Assembly (NCBI GenBank): GCA_964393975.1
Contig: CAYMVO010000004.1
Span: 1 to 64,000 of the forward strand
Reading direction: 5' to 3'
DNA: 64,000 bases
Source of the DNA: CALVNN01 sp964393975
Lineage (GTDB): Bacteria; Bacillota; Clostridia; Christensenellales; UBA1242
Position 1 is the stretch's first letter. Each line of letters starts with the position of its first letter. Of the stretch, positions 17,206 to 26,357 are shown in pieces. Both the position numbers and the translations under genes were made by a program. Below the pieces are notes generated by a model. The model saw only the letters and a list, made by a program, of their open reading frames with translations, ran no database searches and was not told the DNA's origin.

Positions 17206-17535
17206 CTAATCAGCTCTAAAAGGCAACAAAGCAGCGCATCTAGCTCTCTTGATTGCTTTAGCCAATTCTCTTTGGTGTTTAGCACAAACATTTGTTTGTC
17301 TAGCTGGCAAGATTTTACCCTTTTCAGTGATAAATCTCTTAAGTTTGTTTACATCTTTATAATCAATAGATGTCGCTTTTTCCATACAGAAAGCACAAAC
17401 TTTTTTCTTGGTAACACGCTTTACATAGTGTCTACCATCTTGTCTCTCGCCATCTTGATCAATCATTTCGTTAGCTTCAAATTCCGCATCATTAGCGACA
17501 ACTTGCTCAACATCCACAATCTCTCTCTCTTCCAT
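17206..17535 (-). CDS. rpsR: 30S ribosomal protein S18 with acidic N-terminal extension
   Basis: S18 binds S6 on the 30S platform. Residues ~37-109 are a normal S18 core: KKKVCAFCMEKATSIDYKDV, LKRFITEKGKILPARQTNVC and KHQRELAKAIKRARCAALLP, with a four-ligand zinc-type C-x2-C...C-x2-H set. The first ~36 residues (MEEREIVDVEQVVANDAEFE...) are an acidic extension; the family is usually about 75-80 residues long. The ATG follows GAGGAGAG. It is the last gene of the rpsF-ssb-rpsR operon. Confidence 0.95.
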   Translation of the reverse strand: MEEREIVDVEQVVANDAEFEANEMIDQDGERQDGRHYVKRVTKKKVCAFCMEKATSIDYKDVNKLKRFITEKGKILPARQTNVCAKHQRELAKAIKRARCAALLPFRAD

Positions 17536-17560
17536 TGAACTCTCTCCTCATATTATTTTT

Positions 17561-17947
17561 TTAAAAAGGCAAACCATCATCTTCTATAGGTTGCAAATTA
17601 CCAACTACTTCGTTCCTTTCTTCACCAGAGTTTTTGCTTGACAAAAATTCCACTTCCTCAGCGGTTATGTCAGTAACTGTACGCTTTGTACCATCTTGCG
17701 CATCGTAAGTACGATTATTGATACTACCAACAATAGCGACCTTGGAACCCTTATGCAAATATTTACCACAATGGTCAGCTAACGCTCTCCACGCTACAAC
17801 GTTAAAGAAATCGGTCTCTCTCTCACCTTCGGCGTTAGCAAATCTTCTAGTCACAGCAATAGAAAATTTGCATAGTGAAACACCACTATTAGTAATTGAA
17901 ACTTCTGGATCTCTAGTTAGATTTCCAATCAAAAAACATTTATTCAT
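17561..17947 (-). CDS. ssb: Single-stranded DNA-binding protein
   Basis: The main replicative SSB. The 128-residue product has one OB fold (MNKCFLIGNLTRDPEV, FFNVVAWRALADHCGKYLHK, VGSINNRTYDAQDGTKR) and ends with the acidic tip EDDGLPF that recruits repair and replication partners. It is slightly short for the family because the flexible linker is only ~20 residues. It sits between rpsF and rpsR, the classic Firmicute arrangement. A different tandem SSB is encoded at 4010. Confidence 0.96.
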   Translation of the reverse strand: MNKCFLIGNLTRDPEVSITNSGVSLCKFSIAVTRRFANAEGERETDFFNVVAWRALADHCGKYLHKGSKVAIVGSINNRTYDAQDGTKRTVTDITAEEVEFLSSKNSGEERNEVVGNLQPIEDDGLPF

Positions 17948-17965
17948 AATTAATTCTTCCTTTAA

Positions 17966-18247
17966 TTATTTTGCCGTTATAACGCAACGGAAAACGTTCT
18001 CTAGCAGGTTTGCTTGGTTAGTAATCTCTTTGACAACGCTAGTAGGCGCCGTGAAAGTAACCAAAGCAAAGTAGCCATCGTGCTTGAACTTAATAGTATA
18101 AGCGAGCTTCTTAACGCCCCACTTATCTACGCCGTCAATAGTACCTTGTGCCGACTCAACAGGAGCAAAAATCTTCTTTATAATAGCTTCTTTTTGCTCA
18201 TCAGCCAAATCTGGATTGAGGATAACCAATGCTTCGTATTTTTTCAT
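17966..18247 (-). CDS. rpsF: 30S ribosomal protein S6
   Basis: S6 pairs with S18 on the 30S platform. The 93-residue product matches the family: MKKYEALVILNPDLADEQKE, GVDKWGVKKLAYTIKFKHDG and YFALVTFTAPTSVVKEITNQ. The start at ATG 18247 is preceded by AAAGGAGGT; the open frame runs 15 codons further upstream without support. First gene of the operon; the promoter is at 18325-18353. Such leaders often carry an S6:S18 autoregulatory element, but I could not draw one with confidence here. Confidence 0.95.
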   Translation of the reverse strand: MKKYEALVILNPDLADEQKEAIIKKIFAPVESAQGTIDGVDKWGVKKLAYTIKFKHDGYFALVTFTAPTSVVKEITNQANLLENVFRCVITAK

Positions 18248-18324
18248 ACTTTTACCTCCTTTTGGACTTAGGCATTTTATCAAAAAATGCAAGGATATTT
18301 TAAACTCAATTAAAATATGTCATT

Positions 18325-18353
18325 ATTATACACTAAGAAAAGCAAAAAATCAA
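18325..18353 (-). promoter_or_regulatory. Promoter of rpsF-ssb-rpsR
   Basis: TTGATT, a 17-base spacer and TATAAT on the minus strand, leaving a leader of about 70 bases before rpsF. Confidence 0.75.
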
Positions 18354-18416
18354 GTGTTTTGCTAAAAATTTAGTTAAATATATCACTTGATTTAATCAAT
18401 ATTGGATACACTGACC

Positions 18417-18455
18417 TAAAAAAGCATTTACCACATAATAGCAAATGCTTTTTGT
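18417..18455. terminator. Terminator downstream of gyrA
   Basis: AAAAAGCATTT and AAATGCTTTTT form an 11-bp stem ending in T-runs on the minus strand, 50 bases after the gyrA stop. Confidence 0.82.
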
Positions 18456-18504
18456 CTCAAACGCTATCGCATATTGAGATGTATTTTATTCATTTTTATA
18501 ATTT

Positions 18505-21051
18505 TTACTCTTGCTCGCTTTTAATATCATCTGAAATATTTTCAGCGACCACGACACCATTGATTTCATCGTTTGCATTTTCGCTTGTCTCTTCAAGCTC
18601 TTCGTGTTCTACCACTGCCACTGACACAATTTTAGCACCATTAGCGAGTTTCATTATCCTAACGCCCTTAGTGACTCTACCAATCTTTCTAATATCAGTA
18701 ATAGGTGTCCTTATAATAGTACCATTATCAGTAATCATAATGACGTCTTGAGTCTCATCCACTGTCATAAATGCCACTAGTCCACCGGTGAGTTCGTTAA
18801 ACACCCCCGCCTTAGTACCTTTACCGCCACGACCTTGCTCTCTGTACTCAGCGATATCCGTTCTCTTGCCGTAGCCGTTTTCCGTGATAGTCAAAATCTC
18901 GGTACCCTCACTCACAATAGTCATACCAACAACGGTCTCGCCGTTAGATAGATTTATACTCTTGACACCTTGCGCACTACGAGAGGTGTTTCTTATTATG
19001 CCCTCATTAAAGTTTATACACTTACCGCTAGAAGATCCCAATAAAATGTTATTTTCACCGTTAGTCAAATGTACACCAATGAGTTCATCACCCTCACGTA
19101 AAGTGATAGCAATTTTACCGTTCTTTCTAATTTTATCAAATTCTTTAGACTCAGTCTTTTTGATAAGTCCGAGTTTTGTAGCCATAATAAAGTTGCCCGC
19201 ATCACCCTCTTTTCTTCTAACCACAGCAGACACTCGCTCGGTCGCATCCAAAGGTAATAGGTTTATAATAGCCCTACCCTTAGCGGTCCTTTGCGCCTCA
19301 GGTATCTCGTATGCCTTGATTACATACACTTTGCCTTTATTAGTAAAGAATAACAAATCATCGTGTGTATTAGTGGTGAATAGTCTCTCCACAAAATCTT
19401 CATCTTTAGTCTTATGCGCGGTCACACCGACACCACCTCTATGTTGCGCACGATATTCACTGACAGGCAAACGTTTTACATAACCTAAATGTGTCATACT
19501 AATAACAACGTCCTCTCTAGGTATCAAATCAGCAATATCAATATCATCATAATTGATACATATCTCACTTAGTCTAGGAGTGTTGTATTTATCTTTTATC
19601 TCTAAAATTTCTTTCTTAATGATTTCTAGTATTCTAGTTGGAGTGTTCAAAATATCGGTCAATTCAACAATCAATTTTTCTAGTTCGACTAGTTCCTCTT
19701 GTAGTTTGTGTACCTCAAGACCTGTCAATCTTTGAAGTTTCATATCAAGAATAGCGATTGATTGTTTTTCACTGAGCTCAAATCTCTCGCAAAGTTTTAC
19801 AATAGCCTCATTTTTCTCGCTACTAGCCTTTATAATAGCAATAACTTCATCAATATTCGCTAGTGCTATCACTAGACCTTTTATGATGTGCTCTCTCTCT
19901 TTTGCTTTTTCCAAATCAAACTTTGTTCTACGATATATAACTTCTTTTTGATGCTCTAGATAATAGTAAATAATCTCTCTAAGATTTAAAATCCTAGGTT
20001 GTCCATTGACCAATGCCAAGAAAATGATACCGCTCTTGATTTGTAGTTGGGTGTGTTTAAACAACTGATTAAGCACGACATTAGGTTGATAATCTTTCTT
20101 GATATCAATAACGACTCGCATACCGTGTCTATCAGATTCTTCTCTTAGGTCACTAATACCCTCTATTCTCTTATCTTTTACAAGATTAGCGATTTGCTCT
20201 ACTAGTTTTGCCTTGTTTACTTGATAAGGTATTTCGGTGACAATGATTCTACTCTTGCCGTTTTCTAGTTCCTCTATCTCGGTCCTCGCTCTCAAAACGA
20301 CACCGCCACGACCAGTCTTGTACGCTTGTATGATAGGTGTTCTGCCCATAATAAGCGCACCCGTAGGATAATCTGGTGCAGGAATGATATCAATCAGTTC
20401 GTCAACAGTGATATCAGGGTTGTCAATCATTGCTACAACGCCATCAATCACCTCTCCCAAGTTGTGCGGAGGAATATTTGTCGCCATACCCACAGCAATA
20501 CCGTCACTACCATTGACAAGCAGGTTAGGAAATCTACTAGGTAATACGGTTGGTTGCATCAAAGTATCATCAAAGTTAGGATAAAAATCTACCGTTTCTT
20601 TGTCAATATCCCTTAGCAATTCATCGGTGATTTTGCTAAGTCTCGCCTCAGTATAACGATAAGCAGCTGCGCCGTCACCGTCTACAGAACCAAAATTCCC
20701 GTGTCCATCAACGAGTGGACAACGAATACTAAAGTCTTGCGCAAGTCTTACTAGTGCATCGTACACGGAACTATCGCCGTGAGGGTGATATTTACCCAAA
20801 ACATCACCGACAATTTTAGCACATTTTCTAAAAGGTTTGTCACTAGTGAGTCCCATTTCACCCATACCATAAAGTATACGTCTATGTACAGGCTTTAGAC
20901 CGTCTCGCACATCAGGAATAGCACGACTGACATTTACCGCCATAGCATAGGCAATAAACGAATTTTTCAATTCATTAGCAACATCTATCTCAATATATTT
21001 AGTTTTATCAACTATTTTTTCTAGTTCGGTTGAATAATCTTTTTTCTTCAT
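18505..21051 (-). CDS. gyrA: DNA gyrase subunit A
   Basis: GyrA cuts and rejoins DNA in the gyrase A2B2 complex. The 848-residue product contains the quinolone-region motif YHPHGDSSVYDALVRLAQDF (Ser and Asp at the usual resistance positions, so wild-type-like), the active-site Tyr in AAAYRYTEARLS and a six-bladed C-terminal propeller. The GyrA-box (EQGRGGKGTKAG) marks it as gyrase rather than topoisomerase IV ParC. A Glu/Asp-rich tail of ~30 residues follows the propeller. It lies 12 bases after gyrB, the same operon. Confidence 0.97.
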   Translation of the reverse strand: MKKKDYSTELEKIVDKTKYIEIDVANELKNSFIAYAMAVNVSRAIPDVRDGLKPVHRRILYGMGEMGLTSDKPFRKCAKIVGDVLGKYHPHGDSSVYDALVRLAQDFSIRCPLVDGHGNFGSVDGDGAAAYRYTEARLSKITDELLRDIDKETVDFYPNFDDTLMQPTVLPSRFPNLLVNGSDGIAVGMATNIPPHNLGEVIDGVVAMIDNPDITVDELIDIIPAPDYPTGALIMGRTPIIQAYKTGRGGVVLRARTEIEELENGKSRIIVTEIPYQVNKAKLVEQIANLVKDKRIEGISDLREESDRHGMRVVIDIKKDYQPNVVLNQLFKHTQLQIKSGIIFLALVNGQPRILNLREIIYYYLEHQKEVIYRRTKFDLEKAKEREHIIKGLVIALANIDEVIAIIKASSEKNEAIVKLCERFELSEKQSIAILDMKLQRLTGLEVHKLQEELVELEKLIVELTDILNTPTRILEIIKKEILEIKDKYNTPRLSEICINYDDIDIADLIPREDVVISMTHLGYVKRLPVSEYRAQHRGGVGVTAHKTKDEDFVERLFTTNTHDDLLFFTNKGKVYVIKAYEIPEAQRTAKGRAIINLLPLDATERVSAVVRRKEGDAGNFIMATKLGLIKKTESKEFDKIRKNGKIAITLREGDELIGVHLTNGENNILLGSSSGKCINFNEGIIRNTSRSAQGVKSINLSNGETVVGMTIVSEGTEILTITENGYGKRTDIAEYREQGRGGKGTKAGVFNELTGGLVAFMTVDETQDVIMITDNGTIIRTPITDIRKIGRVTKGVRIMKLANGAKIVSVAVVEHEELEETSENANDEINGVVVAENISDDIKSEQE

Positions 21052-21063
21052 ATCGTAACCCTT

Positions 21064-22974
21064 TTATATATCCAAATCTTTTACTAAAGTAGCATTTTCT
21101 TCAATAAACTGCCTACGAAGTTCTGGTTCTTCACCCATTAGTTTATTAAATAGTTCTGACGCCTCTTTAGCATCTTCCATTTTCACTTGAAGGAGTGTCC
21201 TATTTTCAGGACTCATAGTGGTATCCCAAAGTTGCTCTTTGTTCATCTCACCTAGACCTTTATAACGCTGTACGGTACAGCCTTTACGTCCCATTTCCTC
21301 CAAAACTTGATTTAACTCTTCATCACTATAAGCGTATTTTATGACCTTATTCTTTTCTACCTTGTACAAAGGTGGTTGTGCAATATATACGTGACCTTTT
21401 TCAATGAGCGGTCTCATAAACTTGTAGAAGAAAGTAAGTAGCAAAATTCTAATATGGCTACCATCAACATCGGCATCGGTCATAGTAATAATCTTGTGAT
21501 ATCTAAGCTTGCTCTCATCAAAACTTTCATTTATACCGCAACCAAAAGCAGTAATCATACTCTTTATTTCTTGATTTTCCAATATCCTACCGAGTCTTGC
21601 TTTTTCCACATTCAAAATCTTACCCCTTAGTGGTAAAATCGCTTGAAAACGCCTATCACGACCTTGTTTTGCAGTACCACCCGCACTATCTCCCTCTACA
21701 ATGTAAATCTCGCAAAGTTCCGCATTTTTCTCGGAACAATCGGCTAGTTTACCTGGGAGCGAATTGCTCTCTAGTACACCCTTACGTCTAGTCAAATCTC
21801 TAGCACTTCTAGCGGCGTCTCTCGCCCTTTGAGCGTTCACACATTTAAAGACCAAATCTTTAGCTTGCTTAGGGTTTTCCTCTAGATAAGAACCAAACCC
21901 TTCTATCATCGCCTTTTCCACAATGCCACGCATCTCAGAATTGCCCAATTTTGTCTTAGTCTGCCCTTCAAATTGCGGTTCGGTAAGTTTTACAGAAATA
22001 ACCGCCGTAATCCCCTCACGCACATCATCACCTGTGAGCTTTTCACTCTCTTTAATGATTTTATTATTTTGCGCGTAATCATTGATTATTTTAGTCAATG
22101 CGTTTTTGAAGCCTTGAAGGTGTGTACCGCCCTCCTCGGTATTAATATTATTCGCGAAAGACTCAACCATCTCGCTATAACTATCGTTATACTGAATAGC
22201 GACCTCGACCTCATTAGTAGGATTGATTTTGCTCATATAGATAGGTTCTTCAAAAAGACAAGATTTGCCTTTATTTAAAAACTTAACAAACTCAATGATA
22301 CCACCCTTAAACTCAAAGGTCTCATGTCTCTCTCGCCCTTCTCTTTTGTCTTCTAATTTTATAATCAAACCTTTATTCAAAAAAGCGATCTCTCTAAATC
22401 TATTCTTTAGCCTATCGTAATCAAACTCAACCGTCTCAAAAATCTCAGGATCAGGTAAGAAAGTGACCTTTGTACCAGTCTTATCGGTATCACCCAAAAT
22501 CTTTAAATCATACTGCGGAATACCTCTACTATACTCTTGTATATAGTAGTGACCATTTTGCCACACCTCGACAATAAGCGTACTAGAAAGTGCGTTCACA
22601 ACCGACAAACCAACGCCGTGTAGACCACCCGAAATCTTGTATCCACCACCACCAAACTTGCCACCAGCGTGAAGCTTTGTCAAAACGACCTCAACGGCAC
22701 TCTTTCCTTCGCCTTTGTGGATACCTGTAGGAATACCACGACCATCATCGGTCACCGATACACTACCATCGTCATTTATACAAACCTCAATGTGTGAGGC
22801 GTATCCATTCAAGCACTCGTCCACGCTATTATCCACTATCTCAATCACGCAGTGGTGTAAACCTCTCTCATCTGTAGAACCGATATACATACCAGGACGT
22901 TTACGGACAGGATCTAACCCTTCCAAGACCTTTATATCATCTTCACAATAATGTAAACATTTTTCTTCAGCCAT
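21064..22974 (-). CDS. gyrB: DNA gyrase subunit B
   Basis: GyrB is the ATPase half of gyrase. The 636-residue product has the GHKL ATP site (VIEIVDNSVDECLNGYASHI, DDGRGIPTGIH, GLHGVGLSVVNALS), the transducer domain and the TOPRIM region (IYIVEGDSAGGTAKQGRDRR, MTDADVDGSHIRILLL). It ends with the conserved QRYKGLGEMNKEQLWDTTM block. AAAGAGGT precedes the start. There is no ParE-type feature. gyrA follows directly. Confidence 0.97.
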   Translation of the reverse strand: MAEEKCLHYCEDDIKVLEGLDPVRKRPGMYIGSTDERGLHHCVIEIVDNSVDECLNGYASHIEVCINDDGSVSVTDDGRGIPTGIHKGEGKSAVEVVLTKLHAGGKFGGGGYKISGGLHGVGLSVVNALSSTLIVEVWQNGHYYIQEYSRGIPQYDLKILGDTDKTGTKVTFLPDPEIFETVEFDYDRLKNRFREIAFLNKGLIIKLEDKREGRERHETFEFKGGIIEFVKFLNKGKSCLFEEPIYMSKINPTNEVEVAIQYNDSYSEMVESFANNINTEEGGTHLQGFKNALTKIINDYAQNNKIIKESEKLTGDDVREGITAVISVKLTEPQFEGQTKTKLGNSEMRGIVEKAMIEGFGSYLEENPKQAKDLVFKCVNAQRARDAARSARDLTRRKGVLESNSLPGKLADCSEKNAELCEIYIVEGDSAGGTAKQGRDRRFQAILPLRGKILNVEKARLGRILENQEIKSMITAFGCGINESFDESKLRYHKIITMTDADVDGSHIRILLLTFFYKFMRPLIEKGHVYIAQPPLYKVEKNKVIKYAYSDEELNQVLEEMGRKGCTVQRYKGLGEMNKEQLWDTTMSPENRTLLQVKMEDAKEASELFNKLMGEEPELRRQFIEENATLVKDLDI

Positions 22975-22997
22975 ATAAAACCTCTTTAATAAATTTT

Positions 22998-23018
22998 AAA
23001 TAAGATATAATCTTATTT
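22998..23018. promoter_or_regulatory. Perfect inverted repeat in the gyrB leader
   Basis: AAATAAGAT (22998-23006) and ATCTTATTT (23010-23018) are exact complements separated by ATA, lying between the gyrB -10 box and start codon. It could be an operator or a weak leader hairpin; no T-run follows in the gyrB direction that would make a terminator. Confidence 0.45.
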
Positions 23019-23028
23019 AGCTAAGTAA

Positions 23029-23037
23029 ATTATAGCA
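23029..23037 (-). promoter_or_regulatory. Extended -10 promoter of gyrBA
   Basis: TGCTATAAT on the minus strand is a perfect -10 with the TG extension. The -35 position is weak (TTTCAT). The segment from here to 23268 is AT-rich, and I see no gene in it. Confidence 0.6.
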
Positions 23038-23269
23038 CATTTTGCGTGAAAATGAAAGTGTTTTAAGGTTTTTTATATCAAAAAAATTTATCAATTTTCA
23101 CATTTCATAAATATTTGTATTCTAAAACACAAAAATATAGCCCTATTTTCAATATTTTTTTGTTTTACGACTCCCTATACAGCGGAAAATTATTTAAAAA
23201 GCAAAATTTTATGTCAAAATTCAAGCATTTCTCACTCATAAAAACGCTTTTTTATGTTTTACTTAAAAA

Positions 23270-23299
23270 TTAAAACCGCATAAAAAATCTTTATGCGGT
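23270..23299 (-). terminator. Terminator of kinase gene 1
   Basis: ACCGCATAAA pairs with TTTATGCGGT (10 bp, 5-base loop). On the minus strand it is followed by T-rich sequence, 14 bases after the stop codon. Confidence 0.8.
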
Positions 23300-23312
23300 C
23301 ATAATGGATATC

Positions 23313-24242
23313 TTACAATGATTTTTCAAAATTGTCTATAATGACTTTAGGTCGTATTATGTTTTTCTTATAACAATTCACTAAATCTTTTCTATATTCA
23401 AAAATCTTTTGGCAGTTTTGCAAATATACCTCATCAAACTCTTTTGCCGAGCGATTGTATAAAGTCGTCAAAATCTCGCCAATTTTCAAATCGTTAATGT
23501 CTGATACAAACTTTTTAATTTCTTTATTATTTTTCATTTCCACCACTATTTGCTTAGCCAAATTGTCCACTTCATCATAGTCATACATTTCGTTAGTAAT
23601 AGATAATAATTGATAATCGCCCTTTTCGTATTGATTTAGACTGACAGTAATATATCCGCCTACTTGATGACTGCTCAAGTTAAAACAAGCGCCATTATCA
23701 AACATAGGAGCCATCTTCAGTCCCTTATCACTTATCAAAAACTCAATATTTCCACGGTGCCTATCTGTTTGTGAAAAATAATAATCTAATATAGCCATTT
23801 TGACCAAATCAGACCGTAGTCTTTGACTATCCACAGACAATCCATGTAGACTAGCAAACCGACCTACCGCATTAACGACGTCATCTACACTGGTTTTCAT
23901 ACACATTGAGCACTCATTATTAACGCTACGAATTATTCTACCTAGATTTATTGCTTCTTTTGTATCTTCCTCCCAAAAATGCTCTATCAAAACCCCGTGA
24001 CTCGACTTATTATTTATATCCAAGCACGCAAAGAACGCATTTACACAATTACAACCAAGTATTTTACAAACATAACTATAAAGGACCTCACCAAAACTAG
24101 TAGGCGTCTCATCATTACGAGCAAACCCCATATTCGCTTTGTAAATAAATTTTTTTCCAGTCGGTGTGGTTATTAGCTTTTTTGCCATAATACCTGCTGT
24201 CATTTCCGAGATTTTAAACTCATATTCGTTTAAATTAATCAT
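23313..24242 (-). CDS. HipA-like kinase, paralogue 1
   Basis: A 309-residue protein related to the C-terminal kinase lobe of HipA. An N-lobe lysine motif (KKFIYKANMG, Lys35) is followed by PTSFGEV. The catalytic segment is YYFSQTDRHRGNIEFL, with Asp160 and Asn165 as HRD/N equivalents, and the metal-binding motif is MFDNG (Asp182). The HipA N-terminal subdomain 1 is missing. HipA-family kinases phosphorylate tRNA synthetases or other targets and can arrest growth; the substrate here is unknown. No HipB-type DNA-binding antitoxin adjoins it. AAGAGGTG precedes the ATG. A palindrome overlaps its likely promoter (24341-24362). Two paralogues lie at 25160 and 26358. Confidence 0.75.
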   Translation of the reverse strand: MINLNEYEFKISEMTAGIMAKKLITTPTGKKFIYKANMGFARNDETPTSFGEVLYSYVCKILGCNCVNAFFACLDINNKSSHGVLIEHFWEEDTKEAINLGRIIRSVNNECSMCMKTSVDDVVNAVGRFASLHGLSVDSQRLRSDLVKMAILDYYFSQTDRHRGNIEFLISDKGLKMAPMFDNGACFNLSSHQVGGYITVSLNQYEKGDYQLLSITNEMYDYDEVDNLAKQIVVEMKNNKEIKKFVSDINDLKIGEILTTLYNRSAKEFDEVYLQNCQKIFEYRKDLVNCYKKNIIRPKVIIDNFEKSL

Positions 24243-24340
24243 TTAATCACCTCTTAAAAAAATAATTAATTAGACATACTCATATAAAAACCTTTTAGCA
24301 TTTTTGCTATTCGTTAAATAGGTAGTTATTCGTTTAATCT

Positions 24341-24362
24341 AATAGTATTATATCATACTATT
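24341..24362. promoter_or_regulatory. Palindrome over the putative -10 box of kinase 1
   Basis: AATAGTAT (24341-24348) and ATACTATT (24355-24362) are exact complements around TATATC. On the minus strand the centre contains TATAAT, a plausible -10 for kinase gene 1 about 100 bases upstream of its start. The -35 is poor. An operator role is inference; a T-run on the plus strand also makes it terminator-like. Confidence 0.4.
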
Positions 24363-24471
24363 ATTTTTTTAAAAAGGGGGTATTCAAAATTTATTATACA
24401 ATTTTTATATGTCTAATTTTTTTATTATAAGCATATATTGAATTAAGATTTAGACCACCTAAGGAGTAACA

Positions 24472-25152
24472 ATGAAAGATAATAAAAAAGTTGTTTTAGC
24501 TATCATTTTTATAACAATTTTCTCTATTATAGGTTGTTTTGTTTTGAACGCTTTAGGTCTAGACGATATAAGCAAAATCAAAAATATTATAAGTGATAGC
24601 GCTTTAGGATATGTGATATACACACTCCTTCTCACCTTGCAAATAATCTTTATCCCTATAAACTCTATGGTGCTTATAGTCCCTGCTATGCTAATTTTTG
24701 GCGCTGTTAAGGCATTTATCCTTAGTCTAATTGGATTGGTCATAGGCTCTATAATAACCTTTTATTTAGGTAGGATTTTTGGTAATCAATTAGTGTCGTG
24801 GATGGTTGGATACGAAAAAAGCGAAGAATTAAAGAAAAAGTTAGGAGCAGGTGGCAAACTAATGCTCCCGATACTCTTTCTTATTCCTATATTTCCCGAT
24901 GAACTTATTTGTCTAGTCGCTGGAATAAGCAATATAAAAATCGGTTACTTCACACTAGTCACAATAACGACTAGAGCAATTGATTTAGCGTTTACTTGTT
25001 TTATTGGTGCTATTATACCTTTTCACGGTTGGTGGTTACTACTTTGGGGGATACTATTAATATTATCATTCATAGCATCATATCTATTAGCAAAATATCA
25101 AATATTATTAAAACAGTGGGTAGAAAATCTTTACACAAAGAAAAAGAGGTAA
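24472..25152 (+). CDS. DedA/TVP38 (SNARE-associated) family membrane protein
   Basis: A 226-residue integral membrane protein of the DedA/TVP38/TMEM64 superfamily, several members of which act as lipid scramblases or transporters. It has about five or six hydrophobic segments. The core signature is VPAMLIFGAVKAFILSLIG followed by GSIITFYLGRIFGNQLVSW and, later, LPILFLIPIFPDELICLVAG, the conserved re-entrant motif. AAGGAG precedes the ATG. It is on the opposite strand from the flanking kinase genes and converges with kinase 2 (7-base gap). Its role with the kinases, if any, is unknown. Confidence 0.85.
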   Translation: MKDNKKVVLAIIFITIFSIIGCFVLNALGLDDISKIKNIISDSALGYVIYTLLLTLQIIFIPINSMVLIVPAMLIFGAVKAFILSLIGLVIGSIITFYLGRIFGNQLVSWMVGYEKSEELKKKLGAGGKLMLPILFLIPIFPDELICLVAGISNIKIGYFTLVTITTRAIDLAFTCFIGAIIPFHGWWLLLWGILLILSFIASYLLAKYQILLKQWVENLYTKKKR

Positions 25153-25159
25153 TTACAAA

Positions 25160-26110
25160 CTACCTCGTAAACGCCATATCTTCATCAACATCAAAATTTT
25201 TAGAATCTTCAGTGTATTTCTCTTTGTAATAATTTTTTAATAAATTTTTTCTATAATTAAATACATCAGCGCAATTTGTCACATATTTATAATTAAAATC
25301 TTTTTCAGACTCATCATAAATTTTTTTCAATAGACTATCAATATCTAGTCTATAAATATCCTCAACAAAGTGTCTCATCTCTTTATCATTTTTTACCACC
25401 TTGCTAATCTGGTCCACCAAATCAATAATGCAACACTCACCCGTCCCCGTCAAACTTTGCCTATTAATTCTCAAATACTGAGCACTACCAATATTGCGTA
25501 AACCTTTTGGCATATCTATTTCATTTCCGCTCATTGAACGCCACAAATTAAAACAATAACCATTATCAAATATAGGTGCGAGCTTCATTTCCTTTTCACT
25601 CACCAAAAACTCTATATTGTCAAAATGTCTATCCGCTTGCGCAAAAAAATAATCTAAAATAGTAAGTTTTATCAAGGATGCGCGACTCTCTTCCTCGTTA
25701 TATTTCAATCCATTATTTTTAGCAAATGACTTTGTCAAAGTGAGTATTTTATCTACGACCATCTCATCACCGTCCATCTCACCAAACAAATTACATCTTA
25801 GAGCAATCTCACCATAACTAAGCGACTCCAATGTATCCTCTTCCCAAAAATAATCTATGAGGGTACCGCTCCTGAGTCTTTCGCCAAGCTCCATTTTTGC
25901 AAACTCCACATTGACACAATTACACCCTAGAGTTTTACAAACTTCGCTATAAAACACTTCGCCAAAACTAGTCGGCAAATCACCTTTATCTCGATATCCA
26001 AAATTTGCCTTAAAGACATATTTCCCATTATCAGTTATAACAATGCTTTTAGGTGTAGAACCTTCCAAAAGTTGCATCGTTTTATATTGTATCCTTCTCA
26101 AATCGACCAT
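25160..26110 (-). CDS. HipA-like kinase, paralogue 2
   Basis: A 316-residue paralogue of the kinase at 23313, with the same layout: KYVFKANFG (ATP-binding Lys), PTSFGEVFYSEVCK, catalytic FFAQADRHFDNIEFLVS and metal site IFDNGYCFNL. It has no N-subdomain 1. The start at ATG 26110 is chosen because TAGGAGTGATTTT precedes it. The 247 bases between it and kinase 3 hold no gene that I can see. Substrate unknown; it belongs to the same tandem family expansion. Confidence 0.75.
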   Translation of the reverse strand: MVDLRRIQYKTMQLLEGSTPKSIVITDNGKYVFKANFGYRDKGDLPTSFGEVFYSEVCKTLGCNCVNVEFAKMELGERLRSGTLIDYFWEEDTLESLSYGEIALRCNLFGEMDGDEMVVDKILTLTKSFAKNNGLKYNEEESRASLIKLTILDYFFAQADRHFDNIEFLVSEKEMKLAPIFDNGYCFNLWRSMSGNEIDMPKGLRNIGSAQYLRINRQSLTGTGECCIIDLVDQISKVVKNDKEMRHFVEDIYRLDIDSLLKKIYDESEKDFNYKYVTNCADVFNYRKNLLKNYYKEKYTEDSKNFDVDEDMAFTR

Positions 26111-26357
26111 AAAATCACTCCTAACCAATAGCTATAGAGACTAAGATTAATACAAACACGCGCTCACACGCTTTATAAAATCTTAATAAACTCATCAAAC
26201 TAAAATCTTAGATTTTTATTTTTTAGCTATTTAAACCACCCACAAACCCATTAAAGTAAACTCATACAAAGTAATCTAAAAATGACAAGTCTCTCTCGCA
26301 TTATTCTTATATTTTTTAATAGTTTAGTAAATAGTTTCTATAAATAGCCTTGCAAAA

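Noticed and set aside
18884..19483. 199-residue plus-strand open frame within gyrA
   Set aside because: Antisense shadow of a well-conserved gyrA; no start signal and no family likeness.
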